This document shows positions 45,059 to 55,524 of a stretch of DNA of 64,000 nucleotides, in pieces. The notes under the pieces were generated by a model, which saw only the letters and a program-made list of their open reading frames with translations, was not told the DNA's origin and made no database searches. The position numbers and the translations under genes were made by a program. Position 1 is the stretch's first letter. Each line of letters begins with the position of its first letter. Source of the stretch: Maricaulis maris_C (GTDB lineage Bacteria; Pseudomonadota; Alphaproteobacteria; Caulobacterales; Maricaulaceae); NCBI RefSeq assembly GCF_049116555.1, contig NZ_JAGDYT010000003.1, forward strand, positions 162,431 through 226,430. Reading direction: 5' to 3'.

Positions 45059-45433
45059 TCAGTCTTTCGCACGCAGGCTCAGCACCAGCATGAGCGCCAC
45101 CGATACAACCGCCAGCACCGCACCAATGCCGAGGAGCGGCCCGACGGTCGCCTCATCGGCCAGCTGGCCATACATCAGATAGAGCGACGGGATCATCACC
45201 AGAACGGCAATGTGGTGCAATGCGAGCTGGGCCCAGGCGAGCAATCCGCTGCCCAGCTGGAAAACCCGGTACAGAATCGCCCAGAGGATGGGCAGGACGC
45301 CGCCCAGCAACATCATGTGAGCATGGGTCGGCATCTGGGCGTGATCGCCCGTGCGCCCCATATGCTCGCCCAGCAACATGCCGATGATGAGCCAGATCAG
45401 GCCGAGCGTCAGGTGAATGCGTTCCGGTTTCAT
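45059..45433 (-). CDS. Small heme-copper-oxidase-subunit-I-like membrane protein
   Basis: A protein of 124 residues and four helices: LTLGLIWLIIGMLLGEHMG, then THAHMMLLGGVLPILWAILYRV, LALHHIAVLVMIPSLYL and a last helix. The H-A-H motif and layout recall a widespread small membrane protein often labelled as cytochrome oxidase-like. It lacks the full set of heme ligands, so oxidase activity is not expected. ATG 45433 has GGGGGGAG 5 bp upstream. It is convergent with the DUF6624-like gene and downstream of rarA. Confidence 0.68.
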   Translation of the reverse strand: MKPERIHLTLGLIWLIIGMLLGEHMGRTGDHAQMPTHAHMMLLGGVLPILWAILYRVFQLGSGLLAWAQLALHHIAVLVMIPSLYLMYGQLADEATVGPLLGIGAVLAVVSVALMLVLSLRAKD

Positions 45434-45501
45434 GTGAACTCCCCCCAGAGTTGGCATACCGGGCAGGATTTGTCTTTCCTGGTCAAATGGCAAGCGACAG
45501 A

Positions 45502-46809
45502 TTATGAGCGTCGCCGCGCCCTCACCTGCCGCCAGCGCGCCAGCCGCTCGCCGATCGCCGCTTCCCGACCGCTATCACGCGGTTCGTAGAAGACCGGACG
45601 GTCAGGCATGTCATCCGGGAAATAGTCCTGCCCGGAAACGCCACCGTCCGAGTCGTGGTCATATTCATAGCCCTCGCCATAGCCCTGGTCCTTCATCAGG
45701 GCCGTAGGGGCGTTGAGGATGTGCGCGGGCGGCATCAGAGAGCCCGTCGCCTTCGCCGCCTTCCTGGCCCGCTTGTAGGCGACGTAGACGGCGTTTGACT
45801 TGGCCGCTGTCGCCAAATGTACGACGGCATGGGCCAGGGCCAATTCTCCCTCGGGAGAGCCGAGCCGTTCATAAGTGCGCGCTGCTTCATTGGCGATCAT
45901 CAGGCCGGTCGGGTCGGCGAGGCCGATATCCTCCGACGCCATACGCACCAGCCGCCGGGCCAGGAAGAGCGGATCCTCTCCGCCTTCCAGCATGCGGGCA
46001 AACCAGTACAGCGCCGCATCGGGATCCGATCCACGGATCGACTTGTGCAGGGCCGAGATGAGATTGTAGTGCTCGTCGCGATCCTTGTCGTAGGCGGTGG
46101 CCCGCTTGTTGAGCAGGGTGGCGAGATCGTCGGCGCCGACCTTGGTGTCCGGATCGAAGGTGAAGACCTCCTCGACCAGATTGAGCATGTAGCGGCCATC
46201 GCCATCGGCCATCGAGCGCAGGGCATTGCGCGCGCCGGCATCGAGCGGCAAGGCGCGACCCATTTCAGCCTCGGCGCGCTGCATGAGCAGGTCGAGCCCA
46301 TCATCATCGAGCCGCTTGAGCACCAGCACCTGGCAGCGTGACAGCAGGGCCGCGTTGAGCTCGAAGGACGGGTTTTCGGTGGTGGCGCCAACCAGCGTGA
46401 CCGTCCCCTCCTCCACCACCGGCAGAAAGCCATCCTGCTGGGCCCGGTTGAAGCGGTGGATCTCGTCGACAAATAGCAAGGTGCCCCGGCCCTGCTGGCG
46501 ACGCGCCCTCGCCCGCTCGAAGGCCTTCTTCAGATCGGCGACACCGGAAAAGACCGCCGAGAGCGGTTCAAACTCCAGATCGCTGTCCTCGGCCAGAAGA
46601 CGGGCAATCGTGGTTTTGCCGACGCCCGGCGGTCCCCACAGGATCAGGGAGGCGAGCCGGCCTTGCGAGCGCATCCGCGCAATCGGGCCCTTGCCGGCGA
46701 GCAAGTGGTCCTGGCCGACGACCTCGTCGAGCGTTTGCGGGCGCAAACGGTCGGCCAGAGGCCGTGGGGCGTCGGCATCAAGGCCAGCGGCTTCGAACAG
46801 GCTTGTCAT
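45502..46809 (-). CDS. rarA: Replication-associated recombination protein A
   Basis: A protein of 435 residues, an AAA+ ATPase of the clamp-loader type acting at stalled forks. It has ADRLRPQTLDEVVGQDHLL, Walker A GPPGVGKTT, Walker B LLFVDEIHRFNR, sensor region LVGATTENPSFELNAALLSRC (in parts), and the C-terminal tetramerisation region with YDKDRDEHYNLISALHKSIRGSDPDAALYW (in parts). ATG 46809. The position between degQ and crcB is conserved in alphaproteobacteria. Confidence 0.95.
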   Translation of the reverse strand: MTSLFEAAGLDADAPRPLADRLRPQTLDEVVGQDHLLAGKGPIARMRSQGRLASLILWGPPGVGKTTIARLLAEDSDLEFEPLSAVFSGVADLKKAFERARARRQQGRGTLLFVDEIHRFNRAQQDGFLPVVEEGTVTLVGATTENPSFELNAALLSRCQVLVLKRLDDDGLDLLMQRAEAEMGRALPLDAGARNALRSMADGDGRYMLNLVEEVFTFDPDTKVGADDLATLLNKRATAYDKDRDEHYNLISALHKSIRGSDPDAALYWFARMLEGGEDPLFLARRLVRMASEDIGLADPTGLMIANEAARTYERLGSPEGELALAHAVVHLATAAKSNAVYVAYKRARKAAKATGSLMPPAHILNAPTALMKDQGYGEGYEYDHDSDGGVSGQDYFPDDMPDRPVFYEPRDSGREAAIGERLARWRQVRARRRS

Positions 46810-46888
46810 CTGTTCCAGCCTAGGCCCGTTCGCAGTTTCGTAGAAGGCAGGTCATGCTAGACTTGCAGCGGGCAATCAGGGGACCGCC

Positions 46889-47364
46889 ATGAGCGATGCA
46901 TCAGCCGAGAACGGCCCGGCCGACGATAGCCAGGCCGAAGACATCCACGCGCCGCCGACCTCCGGTGTGGCGCCCTATCTGAGCGTCCGCGATGGCGCGG
47001 CGGCGCTGGACTTCTATGCGCGCGCCTTCGATGCCGAGCTGCTCGAGCGCTATGATTTCGAGGGCAAGCTGGGCCATGCCACGTTGCGCATCAATGAGGG
47101 CATTGTGATGCTGGCCGACGAGTTTCCCCAGCACGAGGCGATGATCGGCAATGTCGCCCCCGCCAGCTTGGGCAATCGCACCACCTTCACGCTCAATCTC
47201 TACGTCACCGACGCCGATCTCTGGTTTGATCGAGCTGTCGCTGCAGGGGCGGATGCCATCCGGCCCTGCAGCGACGAGTTCTTCGGGCGTCACGGCAAGG
47301 TCCGCGACCCTTTCGGTCATGTCTGGAGCTTCGTCGCGCTCAAATCGCACCACGGTGCGGCTGA

Positions 47365-47368
<4 letters not shown>
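46889..47368 (+). CDS. VOC (glyoxalase/PhnB-like) family protein
   Basis: A protein of 159 residues. An acidic N-terminal tail of about 25 residues is followed by one PhnB-like VOC module: VAPYLSVRDGAAALDFYARAF, HATLRINEGIVMLADEFP, and FFGRHGKVRDPFGHVWSF. It may bind metal, but the substrate is unknown. ATG 46889 has AGGGGA 5 bp upstream. It overlaps the convergent degQ end by 4 bp and sits on the opposite strand inside the degQ-rarA pair. Confidence 0.86.
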
Positions 47369-48768
<1,400 letters not shown>

Positions 48769-48796
48769 GGGTCCCATATAGGCTGGATTCCGGGCA

Positions 48797-48832
48797 CGAA
48801 AAAGGCGGCCCTGCTGAAGCAAAGCCGCCTTT
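48797..48832 (-). terminator. Intrinsic terminator of the ribosomal superoperon
   Basis: Stem AAAGGCGGC / GCCGCCTTT with a 14-base loop, followed on the minus strand by a run of T and TTCG. It lies 26 bp after the rplQ stop and before degQ. Confidence 0.88.
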
Positions 48833-48857
48833 CCCTGAACTCTTGCTGACTGGAAGC

Positions 48858-49280
48858 TTACTCCTCAGTCATGCCCTGTTCCGCTTCGACGCGGGCCCGG
48901 TCGGCTGCGCCCTTGGCAGCCGGGTCGCGATCGACCAGCTCGATGACCGCCATCGGGGCGTTGTCACCGTGACGGAAGCCCGCCTTGAGCACGCGGGTGT
49001 AACCACCATCGCGCTCGGAATAGCGGCCGCCGAGTGTGTCGAACAGCTTCTTGACCTGGTCCTCATCACGGACCTTGGACATCGCCTGGCGGCGTCCATG
49101 GACGTCGCCACGCTTGGCGAGCGTGATGAGCTTGTCCACGAACGGGGCCAGCTCCTTGGCTTTCGGCAAGGTGGTGACGATCTGCTCGTGCTCGATCAGC
49201 GACGCAGCCATATTGGCCAGCATAGCCTTACGGTGCGAATGGGTGCGGTTAAGCTTGCGGTGTGCGATGCCGTGACGCAT
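48858..49280 (-). CDS. rplQ: 50S ribosomal protein L17
   Basis: A protein of 140 residues. MRHGIAHRKLNRTHSHRKAMLANMAASLI is the conserved L17 opening (given in parts). The typical KRGDVHGRRQAMSKV follows, and a C-terminal acidic tail (AEQGMTEE) is present. L17 binds near the peptide exit tunnel. It is the last gene of the superoperon, 44 bp after rpoA. Confidence 0.97.
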   Translation of the reverse strand: MRHGIAHRKLNRTHSHRKAMLANMAASLIEHEQIVTTLPKAKELAPFVDKLITLAKRGDVHGRRQAMSKVRDEDQVKKLFDTLGGRYSERDGGYTRVLKAGFRHGDNAPMAVIELVDRDPAAKGAADRARVEAEQGMTEE

Positions 49281-49324
49281 GACTATTTCTCCTCAGTCCG
49301 GTTCAGGCGCCTCCCGGCGGCTGC

Positions 49325-50344
49325 CTAGACGTGATCCTCAAAACGTTTGGCGAGATCTTCGATGTTCTCCGGCGGCCAGTTCGGCGCTTCCATGCCAAGA
49401 TGGAGACCCATCTGGGCGAGAACTTCCTTGATCTCATTAAGCGACTTGCGTCCAAAGTTCGGGGTACGGAGCATTTCCGCCTCGGACTTCTGGATCAGGT
49501 CGCCGATGTAGACGATGTTGTCGTTCTTCAGGCAATTCGCCGAACGCACGGACAGCTCCAGCTCGTCGACCTTGCGCAGAAGCGCCGGGTTGAAGTCGAG
49601 CTCGGGCTTGTCGTCCTCGGCCGGACGCGCCTCGACAGCTTCCTCGAAATTGATGAAGATCTGGAACTGGTCCTGAAGGATCCGCGCAGCAAATGCCACG
49701 GAATCTTCCGGAGTGACCGTTCCGTCCGTCTCAACTTCAAGCGTCAGCTTGTCATAATCAAGAACCTGGCCCTCACGGGTGTTCTCGACCTTGTAGGACA
49801 CGCGCTTGACCGGGCTGTAGAGCGCATCAACGCCGATCAGACCGATCGGGGCATCTTCCGGGCGGTTACGCTCGGACGGGACATAGCCCTTGCCGGTGTT
49901 GATGGTGAACTCCATGCGGATTTCCGCACCCTCGTCCAGCGTACACAGAGCGAGATCCTTGTTGATGATCTCGACATCCGCGCTTTCCTCGATATCGCCA
50001 GCGGTGACGATGCCGGGGCCGGACTTCTTGAGCACGACGCGCTTGGGACCCTCGCCATGCATGCGCAGGGCGATTTGCTTGATGTTCAGCACGATGTCGG
50101 TGACGTCTTCACGCACGCCGTCGATCGACGAAAACTCGTGGACGACGCCGTCAATGTGAACATTCGTCACCGCCGCGCCCTGAAGCGAGGACAGCAGCAC
50201 ACGACGCAGCGCATTGCCCAGCGTCATGCCGAAGCCACGCTCCAGCGGCTCGGCGACAATCTTGGCTTGGCGCGCGGGATCATGTCCCGGTTCGATTTCC
50301 GGCTTCATCGGGCGGATGAGTTCTTGCCAGTTCTTCTCGATCAC
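49325..50344 (-). CDS. rpoA: RNA polymerase alpha subunit
   Basis: A protein of 339 residues. N-terminal dimerisation domain (EPLERGFGMTLGNALRRVLLSSL, in parts; HEFSSIDGVREDV), a linker, and the C-terminal DNA- and activator-binding domain (ELSVRSANCLKNDNIVYIGDL, in parts). The start is GTG 50344, matching the MIxKNWQELI opening of alphaproteobacterial RpoA, with AAGGGG 10 bp upstream. Confidence 0.98.
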   Translation of the reverse strand: MIEKNWQELIRPMKPEIEPGHDPARQAKIVAEPLERGFGMTLGNALRRVLLSSLQGAAVTNVHIDGVVHEFSSIDGVREDVTDIVLNIKQIALRMHGEGPKRVVLKKSGPGIVTAGDIEESADVEIINKDLALCTLDEGAEIRMEFTINTGKGYVPSERNRPEDAPIGLIGVDALYSPVKRVSYKVENTREGQVLDYDKLTLEVETDGTVTPEDSVAFAARILQDQFQIFINFEEAVEARPAEDDKPELDFNPALLRKVDELELSVRSANCLKNDNIVYIGDLIQKSEAEMLRTPNFGRKSLNEIKEVLAQMGLHLGMEAPNWPPENIEDLAKRFEDHV

Positions 50345-50418
50345 GTTCTTACTGCCCCTTCATCAGCCGCACGGTAGTTGCCGTCGGCGCGTTCAACAGG
50401 CGAAATGCGAGCCGCGTA

Positions 50419-50808
50419 CTAGACGCGACGGCGCTTCGGCGGACGGCAACCGTTATGCGGGATCGGTGTGACGTCCTGGATGGTGGTGATGGTGAAACCC
50501 ACCGACTGCAACGCACGCAGCGCACTTTCGCGCCCCGAACCCGGACCGGAGACCTTCACTTCGATGGTCTTCATGCCGTGGTCCATCGCCTTCTTGCCGG
50601 CATCTTCAGCAGCCATCTGGGCAGCATAAGGGGTCGATTTGCGCGAACCCTTGAAGCCCATGTGACCAGCGGAAGACCAGGAAATCGCATTTCCCTGGGC
50701 GTCCGTGATGGTCACCATGGTGTTGTTGAAGCTGGCACTCACGTGGGCGACACCCGACGTGATATTCTTGCGTTCACGCCGCTTCACGCGGCCTGTTTCC
50801 TTAGCCAT
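50419..50808 (-). CDS. rpsK: 30S ribosomal protein S11
   Basis: A protein of 129 residues with the S11 core GVAHVSASFNNTMVTITDAQGN (in parts), SGPGSGRESALRAL and the C-terminal DVTPIPHNGCRPPKRRRV. It forms the 30S platform. ATG 50808 lies 11 bp after the rpsM stop. Confidence 0.98.
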   Translation of the reverse strand: MAKETGRVKRRERKNITSGVAHVSASFNNTMVTITDAQGNAISWSSAGHMGFKGSRKSTPYAAQMAAEDAGKKAMDHGMKTIEVKVSGPGSGRESALRALQSVGFTITTIQDVTPIPHNGCRPPKRRRV

Positions 50809-50819
50809 TGGTCAGGGCC

Positions 50820-51188
50820 CTACTTTTTCTTGCCGGCAATCGGCTTGGCGGGACCTTTGCGCGTACGCGCATTGGTGTGAGTGCGCTGGCCACGGACAGG
50901 CAGGCCACGACGGTGGCGCAAGCCACGGTAGTTACCCAGGTCCATGAGGCGCTTGATGTTCACAGCCACGTCACGGCGCAGATCCCCTTCCACCATGTGA
51001 TCACGATCGATCACTTCGCGGATTTGCAGGACTTCTGCATCCGTCAGCTCACTGACTCGACGCTCGGGCGTGATGGAAACCTGCTCGCAGATCTCCTTCG
51101 CCTTGGCCGGGCCAATGCCGTGGATGTAGCGAAGCGCGATCTCTACGCGCTTATTCGTCGGAATATTGACGCCGGCAATACGGGCCAC
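50820..51188 (-). CDS. rpsM: 30S ribosomal protein S13
   Basis: A protein of 122 residues with ARIAGVNIPTNKRVEIALRYIHGIG (in parts), the helix-two-turn-helix, GNYRGLRHRRGLPVRGQRT and a basic tail. It contacts the 30S head and intersubunit bridges. The start is GTG 51188 with GGAG 7 bp upstream. rpmJ, often placed before rpsM, is absent here. Confidence 0.98.
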   Translation of the reverse strand: MARIAGVNIPTNKRVEIALRYIHGIGPAKAKEICEQVSITPERRVSELTDAEVLQIREVIDRDHMVEGDLRRDVAVNIKRLMDLGNYRGLRHRRGLPVRGQRTHTNARTRKGPAKPIAGKKK

Positions 51189-51295
51189 TTTCCATCTCCC
51201 AAATTCAAAACGCCATTCACGGACGACCCAACAGGCAACCTTTCGGTCGCCGCATCAGCTCGCCCGTTTCGCGAAGGGCGCTATCTACAGTCAGC

Positions 51296-51323
51296 GTTGC
51301 CACCCCGTCAATGGGGTTGCAAC
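51296..51323 (-). other. Intercistronic hairpin between adk and rpsM
   Basis: The minus strand reads GTTGC-A-ACCCC, six-base loop, GGGGT-G-GCAAC, just after the adk stop. No T-run follows, so it is more likely a processing or stabilising stem than a terminator. The whole gap (51189-51332) is long for this operon. Confidence 0.5.
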
Positions 51324-51332
51324 AGGTGCGTA

Positions 51333-51899
51333 TCACTTCTCTTCGAGTGCAGCAGCAATTCCGGCTGCAACCTCGTCCATGGATCCCATGCCGGGGACTT
51401 CCCGCATCTTGCCCGACTGGGCGTAGAAGGGGATGAGCGGCGCTGTCTGATCCTGGTAGTTTTTCAGTCGTACTTTGAACGCGTCGATATTGTCATCGGC
51501 CCGTCCCTCTTCCGCCGCCCGCTTTTCCATGCGAGCGACCAATTCCTTGTCATCCACCAACAAGCGGACAACGGCATCGACCTTGGAACCACGCTTGGCA
51601 AGCGCTGCATCCAAGGCTTCCGCCTGGGCCACCGTGCGCGGGAAACCGTCAAAGATGGCACCACCGGCCGCCTCGGCCTCCGGCAGTCTCTCCTCGATCA
51701 GCTCGATCACGATCTCGTCGGACACCAGATTACCGGCGTCCATGATCGCGGATACACGCTGTCCCAATTCTGTTCCGGCCGCCCTGGCTTCGCGCAACAT
51801 GTCTCCGGTGGAGAGCTGCACCCAGCCGCGCTCGCTGACGAGACGCTTGGATTGGGTGCCCTTGCCGCAACCAGGCGGTCCGAACAGGATAATGTTCAT
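51333..51899 (-). CDS. adk: Adenylate kinase
   Basis: A protein of 188 residues that interconverts ATP + AMP and 2 ADP. P-loop GPPGCGKGT, AMP-binding STGDMLRE and DGFPRTVAQAEAL. The LID is the short, zinc-free form, which explains the small size compared with the E. coli enzyme. Its ATG overlaps the secY stop by 4 bp (ATGA), so it is translationally coupled to secY. Confidence 0.97.
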   Translation of the reverse strand: MNIILFGPPGCGKGTQSKRLVSERGWVQLSTGDMLREARAAGTELGQRVSAIMDAGNLVSDEIVIELIEERLPEAEAAGGAIFDGFPRTVAQAEALDAALAKRGSKVDAVVRLLVDDKELVARMEKRAAEEGRADDNIDAFKVRLKNYQDQTAPLIPFYAQSGKMREVPGMGSMDEVAAGIAAALEEK

Positions 51900-53236
51900 C
51901 GTTTGCGTCCCCGGAGTTTCGACTTCTTGATCAGGCCCTCATACTGGTGTGCCAGCAGGTGCGACTGGATCTGGGAAACCGTGTCCATCGTCACTGACAC
52001 GACGATCAGCAGGGAGGTGCCGCCGAGAGCCGTTTGCGGGCTCAGGAGCATGGGCACCATGCAGATCAGGGTCAGGTAGAGAGCGCCGACCAGGGTCAGG
52101 CGGGACAGGACGTAATCGATATACTCGGCGGTCCGCTTGCCCGGCCGAATGCCCGGCAGGAAACCACCATACTTCCGCAGGTTCTCGGCCGTGTCTTCAG
52201 GATTGAAAACGACCGACGTGTAGAAGAAGCAGAAAAAGATGATCATGGCCGCATAGAGCGCCATGAAGAGCGGCGCGCCCGGCCCGAGATAGGCCACGGT
52301 CGTCTGCAGCCATTCCGGTCCTGTCTGGGACTGGAAGCTGGCGGCCGTCGCCGGCAGCAGCAACAGGGACGAGGCAAAGATCGGCGGAATGACGCCGGCC
52401 GTGTTCAGTTTCAGCGGCAGGAAGGAGGTATCACCCCCGACCATGCGATTGCCCTGCTGACGCTTCGGGTACTGGACCAGAAGGCGGCGCTGCGAGCGCT
52501 CGACAAAGACCACCAGGGCCAGGCCGATCAGGATCAGCGCGCCACCGACCAGCAGGACCGTGCCATTGCCCGTCGAAGACGCCTGCGAGAAAGCCCCACC
52601 GATAACGCCCGGAACAGCCGAGATGATACCGGCGAAAATGATCAGCGAAACGCCATTGCCGACACCACGGGCCGTGATCTGCTCGCCCAGCCACAGCAGC
52701 AGCATGGTCGCTCCCACCAGGGTGATCACGGTCGAGGCAATAAAGAAGGGACCGGGGTTCAGCGCCAGCGCCACACCATCACTATTGGGCGTATTCATGC
52801 CCATGGCGATGGCAAAGGCCTGACCGGCCGCCAGGACGACGGTCAGATACCGCGTGTACTGGTTGATCTGCTGACGCCCTTGCTCACCACCTTCCTTCTT
52901 CAGCTTTTCAAGGCTGGGAATGGTGGCAGACATTAGCTGCATGATGATCGAGGCCGAGATGTACGGCATCACATTGAGGACAAAGATCGCCATGCGTTCG
53001 ACGGCACCGCCGCCCAGCATGTTGAACATCCCAAGAATGCCCTGCCCCTCTCCGCCAAGAGATTGGAACAGGTCCGCATAGGCGGTCGGGTCGATTCCGG
53101 GAATCGGCACGAACGTACCAATCCGGTAGACAACCAGGATCCCGATCGTGAACAGGATGCGTTGCTGCAGCTCCTTCGCTTTCGCGAAGGAGCTAAAGTT
53201 CATGTTCGCAGCAAGCTGTTCGGCAGCTGAAGCCAT
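51896..53236 (-). CDS. secY: Preprotein translocase subunit SecY
   Basis: A protein of 446 residues and ten transmembrane helices, the channel of the Sec translocon. Signatures are GIDPTAYADLF, the PYISASIIMQLM helix 2 motif, GVGNGVSLIIFAGI and the RRLLVQYPKRQQGNRM cytoplasmic loop. ATG 53236, 33 bp after the rplO stop. Confidence 0.98.
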   Translation of the reverse strand: MASAAEQLAANMNFSSFAKAKELQQRILFTIGILVVYRIGTFVPIPGIDPTAYADLFQSLGGEGQGILGMFNMLGGGAVERMAIFVLNVMPYISASIIMQLMSATIPSLEKLKKEGGEQGRQQINQYTRYLTVVLAAGQAFAIAMGMNTPNSDGVALALNPGPFFIASTVITLVGATMLLLWLGEQITARGVGNGVSLIIFAGIISAVPGVIGGAFSQASSTGNGTVLLVGGALILIGLALVVFVERSQRRLLVQYPKRQQGNRMVGGDTSFLPLKLNTAGVIPPIFASSLLLLPATAASFQSQTGPEWLQTTVAYLGPGAPLFMALYAAMIIFFCFFYTSVVFNPEDTAENLRKYGGFLPGIRPGKRTAEYIDYVLSRLTLVGALYLTLICMVPMLLSPQTALGGTSLLIVVSVTMDTVSQIQSHLLAHQYEGLIKKSKLRGRKR

Positions 53237-53269
53237 GAAGACGTCCTTAAAAGGTCGGCGTTAAGTCGC

Positions 53270-53749
53270 TTATTCCGCGGCGTCGTCAGCCACGGCGGTG
53301 AGGGTCACCTTGCCACCGGCCTTCTCAACCGCAGCAATCGCAGTCTTGGAGGCACCGGCGACGGTGATCTCTACTTTGGACTTCAGCTCGCCCTTCGCAA
53401 GGAGGCGGATGCCATCCAGTGCACGACGGACCAGGCCCGCTGCAATCAGGACGTCGGCGTCGATCGGCTTTTTGGCGTCGATCTTGCCTTCGGCAATAGC
53501 CTTCTCGAGACGACCAAGATTCACTTCTGCCCAAGCCTTGCGGTTCGGCTTGTTGAAGCCCCGCTTCGGCAGACGCATGTGAAGCGGCATCTGACCGCCC
53601 TCGAAACCCTTGATGGCCACACCCGAACGGGATTTCTGGCCTTTGACGCCACGACCACCAGTCTTGCCCTTGCCGGAACCGATACCACGGCCGACGCGGG
53701 TACGGATCTTGGTCGCACCGTCATTGTCGCGCAATTCATTGAGACGCAT
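53270..53749 (-). CDS. rplO: 50S ribosomal protein L15
   Basis: A protein of 159 residues: MRLNELRDNDGATK, the Gly-rich GRGIGSGKGKTGGRGVKGQKSR (in parts), and FEGGQMPLHMRLPKRGF. ATG 53749 is preferred to ATG 53761 because GGAG lies 6 bp before it and the shorter form matches the family N-terminus. Confidence 0.97.
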   Translation of the reverse strand: MRLNELRDNDGATKIRTRVGRGIGSGKGKTGGRGVKGQKSRSGVAIKGFEGGQMPLHMRLPKRGFNKPNRKAWAEVNLGRLEKAIAEGKIDAKKPIDADVLIAAGLVRRALDGIRLLAKGELKSKVEITVAGASKTAIAAVEKAGGKVTLTAVADDAAE

Positions 53750-53788
53750 GTCGTTCTCCATTCGATGGAGTGGTTTCCCTTTTGGGAC

Positions 53789-53974
53789 CTACTCCTCGAC
53801 GATTTCCACCATGTGGCTGACCTTGGCAATCATGCCGCGGACAGACGGTGTATCTTCCAGCTCGCGCTCGCGACCGATCTTGTTGAGACCGAGGCCGACA
53901 AGCGTGGCGCGCTGATCTTTGGGGCGGCGAATGGCGCTGCCCGTCTGGCGCACGCGGATCGTGGTTTTAGCCAT
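53789..53974 (-). CDS. rpmD: 50S ribosomal protein L30
   Basis: A protein of 61 residues: TIRVRQTGSAIRRPKDQRATLVGLGLNKI (in parts), RELEDTPSVRGMIAKVSHMV. Bacterial-type short L30. It follows rpsE by 12 bp. Confidence 0.97.
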   Translation of the reverse strand: MAKTTIRVRQTGSAIRRPKDQRATLVGLGLNKIGRERELEDTPSVRGMIAKVSHMVEIVEE

Positions 53975-53986
53975 TATATCCGGTCC

Positions 53987-54595
53987 TTACGCTTCGATCG
54001 CTTCCGGCGAAGACGCGCCGTCATCACGGCGGTTCACCAGATCACCGACCTTGAGACCACGCTTGGCAGCAACCGAGCGCGGGCTCGACTGCGACTTCAG
54101 CGCGTCCATGGTGGCGCGGATCATGTTGTACGGGTTGGACGTGCCAACCGATTTGGCGACCACGTCCTGGATCCCGAGGGTTTCCAGCACAGCGCGCATC
54201 GGACCACCGGCGATGACGCCGGTACCCGGAGGCGCTGCCCGCAGGACGACCTTGCCAGCACCGTGACGGCCCTTGCCGTCATGGTGCAGGGTCCGGCCTT
54301 CGCGAAGCGGCACGCGGATCATGTTCTTCTTGGCTTCGTCGGTCGCCTTGCGGATGGCTTCCGGCACTTCACGTGCCTTGCCCTGTCCGAAACCGACGCG
54401 GCCCTTGGTGTCACCGACAACGACGAGGGCTGCGAACTGGAAGTTCCGGCCACCCTTAACCGTCTTGGCGACGCGGTTGATGTGGACGAGCTTGTCGACA
54501 AGTTCGTCATCGCGTTCCTGGTCGCGGTCCCGGCCACGGCCGCGGCCACGGCCACGATCGCCGCGATCACCGCGCTGCTCGTTCTGATGAGCCAT
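53987..54595 (-). CDS. rpsE: 30S ribosomal protein S5 with Arg/Gly-rich N-terminal extension
   Basis: A protein of 202 residues. The S5 core DKLVHINRVAKTVKGGRNFQF, GFGQGKAREVPEAIRKA and GAGKVVLRAAPPGTGVIAGG (in parts) is standard. Before it is an unusual low-complexity region at residues 8-30 made of R-G-D and R-G repeats. S5 takes part in decoding accuracy and mRNA unwinding. Confidence 0.97.
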   Translation of the reverse strand: MAHQNEQRGDRGDRGRGRGRGRDRDQERDDELVDKLVHINRVAKTVKGGRNFQFAALVVVGDTKGRVGFGQGKAREVPEAIRKATDEAKKNMIRVPLREGRTLHHDGKGRHGAGKVVLRAAPPGTGVIAGGPMRAVLETLGIQDVVAKSVGTSNPYNMIRATMDALKSQSSPRSVAAKRGLKVGDLVNRRDDGASSPEAIEA

Positions 54596-54607
54596 ACGTC
54601 CGCTCCC

Positions 54608-54970
54608 TTAGAAGTTCAGGCCGCCCTCGCGGGCCGCCTCTGCGAGCGCTTTGACACGCCCGTGAAAGATGTAACCGCCACGGTCGAAGACGACGTCCTT
54701 GACGCCTTCCTTGACTGCGCGCTCGGCGATCAGCTTGCCGACGATCCCGGCAGCCTTCGTATCGCAACCCTTGCCATGCTCTTTTTGAGCGGCTTCCTCG
54801 AGGGAAGAGGCTGCGACGATCGTCTTGCCCGACACATCGTCGATGAGCTGGGCATAGATGTTCTTCGAAGACCGGTAGACCGACAGCCGCGGACGGCCGT
54901 TGGCGAACTTGCGCAGACGGATCCGGTTGCGCTGGGCGCGACGGACCGATTTTTCGCGTTGAGTTTTCAT
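54608..54970 (-). CDS. rplR: 50S ribosomal protein L18
   Basis: A protein of 120 residues: RLRKFANGRPRLSVYRSSKNIYAQLIDD (in parts), DRGGYIFHGRVKALAEAAREGGL. It binds 5S rRNA. ATG 54970. Confidence 0.97.
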   Translation of the reverse strand: MKTQREKSVRRAQRNRIRLRKFANGRPRLSVYRSSKNIYAQLIDDVSGKTIVAASSLEEAAQKEHGKGCDTKAAGIVGKLIAERAVKEGVKDVVFDRGGYIFHGRVKALAEAAREGGLNF

Positions 54971-54978
54971 CGCTCGCC

Positions 54979-55512
54979 CTACTTCTTCTTGCCTTCTTTG
55001 CGGCGGATATACTCGCCGACATATTTGATGCCCTTGCCCTTGTAGGGCTCCGGCGGACGGAAGCGGCGGATCTCGGCGGCCGTCTGGCCAACGCGCTGCT
55101 TGTCAGCGCCCGTGATCTTCACTTCGGTCGGCTTGCCGACGGCGATGGTGATGCCTTCCGGTGCGTCATAGATGACGTCATGAGACAGGCCGAGCGACAG
55201 CTTCAGGGACGAACCCTGCATCTGCGCGCGATAACCAACGCCGACCAGTTCGAGATTTTTCTCGTAACCAGCCGAGACACCCTGGACCAGGTTGGCGACG
55301 AGAGCGCGTTGCATGCCCCACATCGCGCGGGACTTCTTGGTCTCGTCGCGCGGCTTGATGACAATGCCATCTTCGCCCTGCTCGACATTCACCTCATTCA
55401 CAAAGGCCATGGACAATTCGCCCTTGGGACCTTTGACGGTCAGCGCCGAGTCCGTGAGCGTCGCAGTGACGCCGCCAGGAATGGCTACCGGGAGTTTACC
55501 GATACGTGACAT
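54979..55512 (-). CDS. rplF: 50S ribosomal protein L6
   Basis: A protein of 177 residues: MSRIGKLPVAIPGGV, two L6 repeats, and the C-terminal RFRPPEPYKGKGIKYVGEYIRRKEGKKK (in parts). It lies next to the sarcin-ricin loop in the 50S subunit. Confidence 0.98.
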   Translation of the reverse strand: MSRIGKLPVAIPGGVTATLTDSALTVKGPKGELSMAFVNEVNVEQGEDGIVIKPRDETKKSRAMWGMQRALVANLVQGVSAGYEKNLELVGVGYRAQMQGSSLKLSLGLSHDVIYDAPEGITIAVGKPTEVKITGADKQRVGQTAAEIRRFRPPEPYKGKGIKYVGEYIRRKEGKKK

Positions 55513-55524
55513 TGGTTCGCTCCC

